DNA from: a virus
Strand: one strand, 5' to 3'
DNA: 36,693 nucleotides
Virus record (IMG/VR): IMGVR_UViG_3300042429_000625
Coordinates: 1-36,693 of that record
Shown here: in pieces, positions 31,581 through 36,693 of the stretch
How positions within the stretch are numbered: the stretch's first letter is position 1
Layout of the letters: each line of letters opens with the position of its first letter
The notes under the pieces: generated by a model
The model's input: only the letters and a program-made list of their open reading frames with translations
The model's database searches: none
What the model was told of the DNA's origin: nothing
Made by a program: the position numbers and the translations under genes

Positions 31581-31837
31581 GTGAGCGTAGCTTTGTTTTC
31601 CACTAGGGAGATTTCGAGTGTTTTACCGGATTTACCACGGATTGTTAAGGCGTAGTCGGGAATATTACCTTTAATGGTGCGGCCTGTGAAGCGTTGGGCT
31701 GTTACGATCCCAACCAGGCTTTGGCCTTGGTGGAGAAACTGAGCTGTGCAACCAATCCATTTCTTTGGTTGGTTGGCGTAAGGGTCTTCAGCAATAACCT
31801 GAATAGGGTCGGGTGGTTTTGGTGGGTTTGGCTTCAT
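31577..31837 (-). CDS. Unknown small protein with beta-rich core
   Basis: 86 residues. A Pro-rich start (MKPNPPKPPDPIQVIAEDPY) leads to KKWIGCTAQFLHQGQSLVGI and strand-like segments around YALTIRGKSGKTLEISLVEN, suggesting a small barrel. It overlaps the preceding gene by 50 bases, unusually long for this operon, but no other start is available. No family recognised. Confidence 0.65.
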   Translation of the reverse strand: MKPNPPKPPDPIQVIAEDPYANQPKKWIGCTAQFLHQGQSLVGIVTAQRFTGRTIKGNIPDYALTIRGKSGKTLEISLVENKATLT

Positions 31838-32123
31838 TCTTGGCGATTATTTCAGCGATGTCTCTGAGCGTGTTCATTGCCCAGAACTTGCGGACTGCTA
31901 TGAGGTGGCGGCAACTGGTGGCGCGGGTGAATAACTCGGCTCCTTGGCGAATGGCTGGGCCTCTGCGTGCGATGTAGTCTGCGCAGCTACAAACGCCGTT
32001 GCCGTAGTTCTTGGACAAATCGACCATGTGGGGGGCGTGCTTAGCTGACCAACTTTCGCAAATGAAACGCATGGCTTCACCTTCGATTGGCTGAATGTTG
32101 ATTTTACCGTCTTCCTTGCTCAT
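31788..32123 (-). CDS. Small SWIM-type zinc-binding protein
   Basis: 111 residues from the ATG at 32123, which overlaps the helicase-loader stop; a longer frame from 32183 lies inside that gene. NGVCSCADYIARRG and, about 20 residues later, SCRHLIAVRKFWAM give CxC...CxH, the SWIM zinc motif, used for DNA or protein binding. The segment before it (FICESWSAKHAPHMVDLSKN) also fits SWIM proteins, where a strand precedes the first Cys pair. Its place beside replication genes suggests a DNA-transaction partner. The function is inferred. Confidence 0.75.
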   Translation of the reverse strand: MSKEDGKINIQPIEGEAMRFICESWSAKHAPHMVDLSKNYGNGVCSCADYIARRGPAIRQGAELFTRATSCRHLIAVRKFWAMNTLRDIAEIIAKNEAKPTKTTRPYSGYC

Positions 32124-32983
32124 TAGAAGGTTTGTTCTGCTGGGGTTGTAATTGCGGCCTGGGTGAAGGGAACAACGCGGCAAACCTCACGGATTCGGCG
32201 TAAGAGGGCGTCAATGCGGTCGTGGTCAACCTTCGTCGTCTTGTCGCTCTTGTTGGCCTGCGCTTTGTAGTCATCGCCTCCGATCTGTGACGTGATGATG
32301 AAGTGGTTTTTATTCCGCATCAGTAGGTCAATTAAGTCCTGAAGGAATGACGCCATTTTCTCATCTTGTGCTCCGGTGAGTAAGGAGTCATCGAGCAAAA
32401 GCACGTCATAGCGGGCGTACTGGCGAAGGTATTTGAGCCGGTCGTTGAAGCTGTGGGCTGCGTGCTTTAGTTCTTCAGGCCACAAGCAACCAACGTGTTT
32501 GTTGAGGAGTAGGCAGCGTTTGAGGAGTAATACTGCGCTGCGGGTCTTGCCTGATCCACTGGTTCCGTAAAGGAAAAGGCTTTCTTCGCCTTTGTAGTCG
32601 CTGAGTGTGTTGAAGATTCCAGTTGGGAACTTCTCATGTTTCTTATCCGTGTCTCGGTAGTTCAGTGGGCAAATGCTTTCCCAATAGCCTTTTGCTTTCT
32701 CCATGTTGCCAGAGTGGATCGCTGCATTCCGGCAATCGTCGCAAGCAGTGATTTCAGCGAAGTAAGCCATGCACTTGAAGCGTGCTTTGCTGGGGCATGG
32801 AATGCGCTCGTTTGGGTTCTTTGGGTTGGGTCTGCCGTTGCAGTCTTGGTCAACCTCTTGACGCATGGGGTGCTCGGGGTGGTTGTGAAGGTAGGCGAGT
32901 TGAGAAATCGTAAGGTTTCCAATCTCGGGGCCACACGTTGCTTCGCGCATGTGGGCGGGGGCTTTTTTGTCAGGGTTGCTCAT
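32123..32983 (-). CDS. DnaC-like helicase loader (AAA+ ATPase)
   Basis: 286 residues from the ATG at 32983, overlapping the upstream stop. Walker A GTSGSGKT is at 140-147, Walker B VLLLDD at 194-199, a sensor-1-like FIITSQ at 228-233 and RIDALLRRIRE at 256-266. This is the IstB/DnaC type. The N-terminus has Cys at 48, 63, 71, 81, 84 and 105, probably a zinc-binding domain in place of the usual DnaC helicase-binding region. No replicative helicase is encoded, so it likely loads the host DnaB. The gene follows the replication initiator-like gene, the standard pair in phages. Confidence 0.85.
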   Translation of the reverse strand: MSNPDKKAPAHMREATCGPEIGNLTISQLAYLHNHPEHPMRQEVDQDCNGRPNPKNPNERIPCPSKARFKCMAYFAEITACDDCRNAAIHSGNMEKAKGYWESICPLNYRDTDKKHEKFPTGIFNTLSDYKGEESLFLYGTSGSGKTRSAVLLLKRCLLLNKHVGCLWPEELKHAAHSFNDRLKYLRQYARYDVLLLDDSLLTGAQDEKMASFLQDLIDLLMRNKNHFIITSQIGGDDYKAQANKSDKTTKVDHDRIDALLRRIREVCRVVPFTQAAITTPAEQTF

Positions 32984-33441
32984 ATTTTGGAATAGTCTCT
33001 GGCGGTGGCGTTGAAGCTGGAAGGGTGGTCGCGTTGCCATTCTTTGGGGTCATCCATGTAGCTTCCACGGTTGAACCAGGTAGCGGGGTGGGGAATAAAT
33101 TGCTTTTCACGCTCAGGCCATGTCTTAACGGATTCGGAAAAGGTCTTTGTGTGTGTGAGCAAACTGAGAGCTGGGTAAGTCTTCAGAATTGCCTTGATGG
33201 CCTTGATTGCTGCGGTTTTCCCGATCTTTCGCGGGTAAGACTGGTAAATGTCTTCAGGGCTTACGATCCAGTCTGTAACTGCATCTGTTGTGGTCTGCTG
33301 ATGCTTCTGCTGCCATTCCTGAATGCAAATGTCTATGATGGCGGCAAGCTGTGTCTTGGTGAAGGTCTTACCTTCGGCTTTAGCTGCGATTAGGTAGGCG
33401 GCTGTCGCTTCCCCTGGTGTAGTGTGTGCGGGCTGGGTCAT
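32980..33441 (-). CDS. Phage replication initiator-like protein
   Basis: 153 residues. The C-terminal half reads IYQSYPRKIGKTAAIKAIKA, then TWPEREKQF, then IPHPATWFNRGSYMDDPKEW, the signature seen in the C-terminal part of many phage replication or primosome proteins upstream of a DnaC-like loader. The N-terminus is helical and short; no winged helix is obvious, so it may be a trimmed version. It would bind origin DNA and recruit the loader. An inverted repeat lies 13 bases before its ATG. Confidence 0.78.
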   Translation of the reverse strand: MTQPAHTTPGEATAAYLIAAKAEGKTFTKTQLAAIIDICIQEWQQKHQQTTTDAVTDWIVSPEDIYQSYPRKIGKTAAIKAIKAILKTYPALSLLTHTKTFSESVKTWPEREKQFIPHPATWFNRGSYMDDPKEWQRDHPSSFNATARDYSKI

Positions 33442-33453
33442 TGGGTAGTGGGT

Positions 33454-33475
33454 GCCGTGAGTTACCCGTCACGGC
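33454..33475. promoter_or_regulatory. Inverted repeat before the replication gene
   Basis: GCCGTGA (33454-33460) and TCACGGC (33469-33475) are perfect arms with an 8-base loop, between the 187-residue gene and the replication initiator-like gene. With no U-tract after it on the minus strand, an operator, origin element or RNA stability hairpin is more likely than a terminator. Confidence 0.5.
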
Positions 33476-33493
33476 GTCGGGGTTGTGGTTTAC

Positions 33494-34057
33494 TTACTCG
33501 GCCTGCTTAGAACGTTTCTTCTTGGCAGGTTGTCCGCTGTCATTGGCGGCACTTTCGGAGAACTGAAGCGTTTGCCCTTGGGTTGGTTCGGCTTCGTCGC
33601 TGTCTTCAGGATCGTCTTCACCGGCTGGGAACTGGATTTGTCCTTGGGCACGGTCGCCCTTGACGTAGGCTGCGGCTTCGTCGATGAGCGAGGTAATAAG
33701 TGCAACCTGCGCTTCTTTTAGCGGGGGGCTGCATTTACCTTCTTCTTTGGGGAAGCTGGTCAGTCGGTTGGGGGTGCTGAACTTGAATGCGTCGGTGCTG
33801 TCTTCGACTGCTTTGCTGGCCTTAAAGGTAACGAGTTCGTTGCCTTTGTCGGTCAGCTTTACCTCTAGGACAATCAGGCCATTGGCGAACTTCGGGGGAA
33901 GGTGGCAAATGTCGCAAACGAGTCCGGCAAGGTTGTCGAATGCCAGATTAAAGGCAGGCAACGGGTTTTCAGGTGCGCGCAATACGCGTTCTTCACCTTC
34001 AACGGTGTACTCAACAATGATCTTCTTCTTAGTGCGCTTAACTTTTGTGATGTGCAT
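33494..34057 (-). CDS. Unknown protein with acidic tail
   Basis: 187 residues. An N-terminal beta-rich domain begins MHITKVKRTKKKIIVEYTVE; DNLAGLVCDICHLPPKFANG has a Cys-x-x-Cys-like pair, and later LIVLEVKLTDKGNELVTFKA. After residue 130 comes an acidic linker (EDDPEDSDEAEPTQ) and a basic end (PAKKKRSKQAE). Position between exonuclease and replication genes suggests DNA metabolism. GGAAT lies 10 bases before the ATG, a poor Shine-Dalgarno. No family recognised. Confidence 0.7.
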   Translation of the reverse strand: MHITKVKRTKKKIIVEYTVEGEERVLRAPENPLPAFNLAFDNLAGLVCDICHLPPKFANGLIVLEVKLTDKGNELVTFKASKAVEDSTDAFKFSTPNRLTSFPKEEGKCSPPLKEAQVALITSLIDEAAAYVKGDRAQGQIQFPAGEDDPEDSDEAEPTQGQTLQFSESAANDSGQPAKKKRSKQAE

Positions 34058-34086
34058 GGTTTTTTATTCCCTGTGGGGAAAGTGGG

Positions 34087-34722
34087 TTATTCTGAGCTGA
34101 TGAGGCCCATTCGCTGGGCAATGTTTTCAACGGCTTGTAAGTCGGCTTTTAGGTAGTTCAGGGCACGTTCTGGGTCGCTCTGGAAGATAGCGAACCAGTC
34201 GGCTCCGATCTTCTCAGTCTTTCCATCGAAACCCATAAAGCGGGCAACGGTGTCGAGTCCGTGAAACTTCTCAGTGCGGTTTCCACACTGGAAAGTGGTC
34301 ATTGTGTCGATAAATCGCCGGTCGTTTAAGTATCGTCCGCTGTTCACCGTTGGGGGAACTTTAACGCCTAGTGCCCAACTGCGGCGAATGATGAAGGGTA
34401 AATCAAAGCCTAGGATGTTGTGACCGATAAACTTCCTGTCTGCTTCTTTGTTAAACCATTCCCAAAAGTGGCGGATCATAAAAACCTCATTCTCAGTCAT
34501 CAGGATAGGCTCTTCATTTGGAATCTTGAATCCGATTGCGACGATCTTACCCGTGAGCGGGGAAAGGGCGGCACGCTTTAACCACTCGGCGCGTTGCTCT
34601 GTGATGTTGGCGGCTATCTTGTCAGCGTCCTTGTAGTTGGCGGGAGTGGTAAACTCTGGCGCAAGGTGGGCGATTTGCTCGGCTGGCAGGCCGGTTGTCT
34701 CAATGTCGATTATTGTGGTCAT
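34087..34722 (-). CDS. DEDDy 3'-5' exonuclease
   Basis: 211 residues. Exo I is IDIETTG (D6, E8), Exo II is FIGHNILGFDLPFI (N102, D107), and Exo III is YLKAD (Y190, D194), so the DEDDy set appears complete. It resembles the predicted exonuclease related to the proofreading domain of family B polymerases, found alone in phages. It may trim 3' ends to create substrates for the ERF protein or degrade host DNA. It has no attached polymerase. It lies 9 bases after the SSB-like gene. Confidence 0.88.
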   Translation of the reverse strand: MTTIIDIETTGLPAEQIAHLAPEFTTPANYKDADKIAANITEQRAEWLKRAALSPLTGKIVAIGFKIPNEEPILMTENEVFMIRHFWEWFNKEADRKFIGHNILGFDLPFIIRRSWALGVKVPPTVNSGRYLNDRRFIDTMTTFQCGNRTEKFHGLDTVARFMGFDGKTEKIGADWFAIFQSDPERALNYLKADLQAVENIAQRMGLISSE

Positions 34723-34731
34723 GGGCGTGGA

Positions 34732-35055
34732 TTAAAATGGAACGTCTTCGTCAATGTTCTCTTGGGGTGGCGGTGGTGGCGGTGTGGCTGGTGCGCGGCG
34801 GGTGGAGCGTTGCGGGGCGTCGTCTTGAACTCCCTCGCCTCCTTTCTCCTTGGCGTTTCCGATGATTGGGCCTTTGATTCCAGCGTCACGGGTGGCTTTG
34901 TTCACGCCTTGGACGATGAAATGGGTATCCCCGAACTGGCTGCTTTTGGAAGGGATAAGAATGATGTCGAGATACTGAGCGCCACTGTTGGCGTTGAAAA
35001 GATGCTCCTGAAGAACTTTCTTTAGGTCAATTTTGGCGGTGATTAGGTTGGGCAT
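34732..35055 (-). CDS. Probable single-stranded DNA-binding protein
   Basis: 107 residues. Residues 1-70 look like a small strand-rich domain (MPNLITAKIDLKKVLQEHLF, then YLDIILIPSKSSQFGDTHFI) that does not match the usual OB-fold SSB by eye. Residues 75-100 are a disordered Pro/Gln linker, and the end IDEDVPF is the acidic tip with terminal Phe through which SSBs bind partner enzymes. It lies between the ERF and exonuclease genes. The SSB role is inferred from the tip, layout and context. Confidence 0.7.
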   Translation of the reverse strand: MPNLITAKIDLKKVLQEHLFNANSGAQYLDIILIPSKSSQFGDTHFIVQGVNKATRDAGIKGPIIGNAKEKGGEGVQDDAPQRSTRRAPATPPPPPPQENIDEDVPF

Positions 35056-35064
35056 GGGAAAGGG

Positions 35065-35763
35065 TTAAGCGGTTTCTGCTGCAAATGAGGTGTTGGCGCG
35101 TTCGGTGTTGAGTTTTTTTAGCACGGCTGCGGCCTGCTTCTCGGTGAGTTTTTCCACGGTGTCGGCTTTGTAGGCTACCAGGGCGGCTTTAATACGGTCT
35201 TGGCATCCATCCAAGTAGAGCATGGAAAGCTCACTGATTTGCTCTTTGTTAGCTAGGGCAACTACTGGCTGTCCTAGTGGGGCGGTTTCCTTGGCCTTTG
35301 TGGGGCTTTTGGCTGCTGGTTCGTGTGTTGTTGCGTCTGCGTCATTATCGCCCTCTGTAGGTATGCAGAAGGCTTGAAGGCAGGCGTACTTGTAAGCGGC
35401 ACTCATGGCTTTGTTGGTGCTCTTGTCGCCTGAGTCCATCGCTTCGCCAAAGGTGGCAATGGTGTGCTTGCTGCCGTCAACTGCGCTAACTAGGTCAAAC
35501 TCAACTCGGAGCGTGGTGTAGAACAGTGCGCCGCCTGCTTTAGATGCTCGCTCTTCCTGCGTGCGTTCGGTCACACGGGGGAGAATGCAGAGTTTATGCG
35601 TGGCAAGCAGTGAAGCGATAGCGTTGTAAACGTCGTCAATGCCTCGGAACTTGTAACCTGAACCTTGGCTGTTGGTGCGGTCTTTGGTGATGCCTTCTTT
35701 GGAAAGGTCGGCTTGGACTGCGTTAATGGCTGCGTAAACGTGGATTTTATTTGAGTCGGACAT
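35065..35763 (-). CDS. erf: ERF family single-strand annealing protein
   Basis: 232 residues. The core (KIHVYAAINAVQADLSKEGI, YKFRGIDDVYNAIASLLATH, then GDKSTNKAMSAAYKYACLQA, FCIPTEGDND) matches P22 Erf-type recombinases, with the conserved 'Y.frgiddv.n....' and 'sy..Ky.l...f.i.t..D.D' patterns. Residues about 145-165 are a linker and the C-terminus is helical. It anneals complementary strands for genome circularisation and concatemer formation. Next to it are an SSB-like and an exonuclease gene, the classic partners. Confidence 0.92.
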   Translation of the reverse strand: MSDSNKIHVYAAINAVQADLSKEGITKDRTNSQGSGYKFRGIDDVYNAIASLLATHKLCILPRVTERTQEERASKAGGALFYTTLRVEFDLVSAVDGSKHTIATFGEAMDSGDKSTNKAMSAAYKYACLQAFCIPTEGDNDADATTHEPAAKSPTKAKETAPLGQPVVALANKEQISELSMLYLDGCQDRIKAALVAYKADTVEKLTEKQAAAVLKKLNTERANTSFAAETA

Positions 35764-35794
35764 GGGAAATTGTCTTATGTGGTGGTGAGGCTTG

Positions 35795-36016
35795 TTACGC
35801 CTTGCCGTGTTGGGTCACGGTCTGAACCCGTGGGGCTGTCGAAGGCTTCACGGGTTTCTTATTTGAGGCTAATTTATCAATGGTTAAACCAATATGCGCC
35901 TTTGGGTCTTTTTGTCTTAGTTTCGCTGTTAGTTCCTGCAAATTGAAGTAGGTGTTAGCTGATATGCTTACGGTTACTTGTTTGCGTGGCAGTAATCCTA
36001 ATAATGGTCGTGACAT
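35795..36016 (-). CDS. Small basic protein, possible ribbon-helix-helix regulator
   Basis: 73 residues. RKQVTVSISANTYFNLQELT, then AKLRQ...IGLTIDKLASNK, resembles a ribbon-helix-helix domain: a short strand with alternating polar residues, a helix, then a second helix starting after a Gly. A basic tail (KKPVKPSTAPRVQTVTQHGK) follows. If so it would be a dimeric DNA-binding regulator of early genes, and inverted repeats in the genome are possible sites. The assignment is tentative. Confidence 0.6.
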   Translation of the reverse strand: MSRPLLGLLPRKQVTVSISANTYFNLQELTAKLRQKDPKAHIGLTIDKLASNKKPVKPSTAPRVQTVTQHGKA

Positions 36017-36030
36017 GGTGTGTTGTGGGT

Positions 36031-36195
36031 TTAGCGGGAAAGTTGGGAGGGCTTGATTCGCACCTCAGAGCACAAGACGCGGCTGTGTCGGCGTTCGCTG
36101 CTGATAGCCTGGTCAAAGGCGAAGTGGTAAACACCGCGCCAGAAGGCGCAGGTGGTGGCGTGGTAGCTTAGGCGGAGGGAGTTGATGAATCGCAT
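36031..36195 (-). CDS. Small basic unknown protein (54 residues)
   Basis: An ATG at 36195 opens a frame MRFINSLRLSYHATTCAFWR, GVYHFAFDQAISSERRHSRV, ending VRIKPSQLSR, with TAA at 36033-36031. It fills the gap between two minus-strand genes and overlaps the upstream one by 28 bases. Codon use is C-rich like that gene. Basic and aromatic, it could bind nucleic acid. A rightward frame in the same place looks like its shadow. No family recognised. Confidence 0.5.
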   Translation of the reverse strand: MRFINSLRLSYHATTCAFWRGVYHFAFDQAISSERRHSRVLCSEVRIKPSQLSR

Positions 36196-36512
36196 GGTGT
36201 GAGTTGCTGAATGAGGTGGGAAATAGCTGCGTGAGGGTTTGGGCCTTCGCCTAGCGTGCAGTTAGTGACGTTGTTTGGGGGGAAGTGGCTGATTGACCAA
36301 CGCACGATGTTGGGTCGATCTGCATCAAAGCTGGTCTGAATTTGTTGAGTCATAATCAACGCACCGATTGGCACGGTGATTAATTGGCGGGCGAGGGCTT
36401 CAACCTCGTTAATCGTCATGGGGGCAGGTTCTAAAGGCGCGGCGGGCGTAGGTGCGTTCATCGTGGGCAAGGTCTGATTGGTGTTGGGTTGGTGTTGGGT
36501 GGGTAAAGTCAT
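36168..36512 (-). CDS. Unknown early protein
   Basis: 114 residues. The first 32 residues are Thr/Pro/Asn-rich and probably disordered (MTLPTQHQPNTNQTLPTMNA), so the folded part may begin at the Met at residue 32. It then reads MTINEVEALARQLITVPIGA, LIMTQQIQTSF and IVRWSISHFPPNNVTNCTLG, mixed helix and strand. It begins three bases after the stop of the preceding early gene. No family recognised; an early host-interaction protein is possible from position. Confidence 0.6.
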   Translation of the reverse strand: MTLPTQHQPNTNQTLPTMNAPTPAAPLEPAPMTINEVEALARQLITVPIGALIMTQQIQTSFDADRPNIVRWSISHFPPNNVTNCTLGEGPNPHAAISHLIQQLTPCDSSTPSA

Positions 36513-36514
36513 GT

Positions 36515-36693
36515 TTAGTCTCCTGAGTATCCGCTTGATCGGTCGTAGTAGGCTGAGAGGGCTGCTGCGGCTGATTGCTGCTGCTGGTTGAGTTGATCCT
36601 GAAGGATTCGGTTGGCATCGGCTTGGGTGGGCTTGGCTGGCAGGTTGTATGCGATACGGTGGCCGTCGCGGATCGCTTCGGCAAAGGGTGTGA
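36515..36693 (-). CDS. Truncated early gene at the window end
   Basis: An open frame enters at the window edge and reads TPFAEAIRDGHRIAYNLPAK, PTQADANRILQDQLNQQQQS, AAAALSAYYDRSSGYSGD, stop at 36517-36515. At least 58 residues, helical, Gln/Ala-rich in the middle. If the window is circular it continues into positions 1-47, where an ATG (MKKKSDPSF) lies one base out of frame. No family recognised. It would be the first gene of the leftward early operon. Confidence 0.65.
   Translation of the reverse strand, partial: TPFAEAIRDGHRIAYNLPAKPTQADANRILQDQLNQQQQSAAAALSAYYDRSSGYSGD

Noticed and set aside
35986-36171. 61-residue rightward frame with a hydrophobic start
   Set aside because: It opposes the direction of all neighbours; the leftward 54-residue frame explains the region better.
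36409-36684. 91-residue leftward frame rich in Thr, Pro and Ser
   Set aside because: It overlaps both the truncated early gene and the 114-residue gene in another frame, and its composition is typical of a shadow.
28624-36693. Integrase, repressor or attachment site
   Set aside because: None was recognised, so there is no support for a temperate lifestyle.

Overview
The window looks like an essentially complete genome of a short-tailed (podovirus-type) tailed bacteriophage. Virion genes follow the T7-like order: terminase, portal, scaffold, major capsid, tail tube A, tail nozzle B, internal virion proteins, tail fibre. There is no phage RNA polymerase, DNA polymerase, integrase or recognisable repressor, so transcription and DNA synthesis must rely on host enzymes. 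Base composition is moderate. Most starts lack a Shine-Dalgarno sequence, which suggests a host with little SD dependence; the host cannot be named from the sequence (Verrucomicrobiota or Bacteroidota-like lineages are only a guess).

Layout: two divergent transcription units leave a regulatory region at about 50-720 and converge on a bidirectional terminator at 28592-28621. If the two window ends are joined, a truncated minus-strand gene at 36515-36693 continues into positions 47-1, in line with a circular or circularly permuted assembly, but a one-base frame break lies in the A5 run at 20-24. The region 50-720 holds inverted repeats, a small unreported ORF (187-327), a strong terminator (368-412) and a hairpin-dense stretch (413-722) that may be a structured RNA.

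Plus strand, late genes: small and large terminase subunits, portal, a Bbp19-like protein and scaffold; then, after a terminator, major capsid and a probable decoration protein; then, after a second terminator, a 592-residue beta-rich structural protein; after a third terminator, the tail tube and nozzle proteins, T7 gp13-, gp14- and gp15-position internal virion proteins, a 2576-residue giant internal protein, a T7-type tail fibre with lectin-like C-terminal parts, and a probable lysis module (S26-like serine peptidase, lipoprotein with three membrane segments, holin-like protein). No canonical endolysin was recognised.

Minus strand, early/replication genes, read from 36693 down to 28624: small unknown genes, a possible ribbon-helix-helix protein, ERF annealing protein, SSB-like protein, DEDDy exonuclease, replication protein and DnaC-like helicase loader, SWIM-type zinc protein, RuvC-like resolvase, a GC-rich cassette with a PAPS-reductase-like enzyme, dUTPase and an HNH nuclease. 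Together they would load host helicase, coat and anneal single strands, recombine and resolve branched DNA before packaging.

Most notable: an intact von Willebrand A domain inserted into the tail nozzle protein; an ADP-ribosyltransferase-like domain followed by a GNAT domain inside the giant injected protein; a compositionally mosaic tail fibre; and a Ser/His signal-peptidase-like protein in the lysis region.
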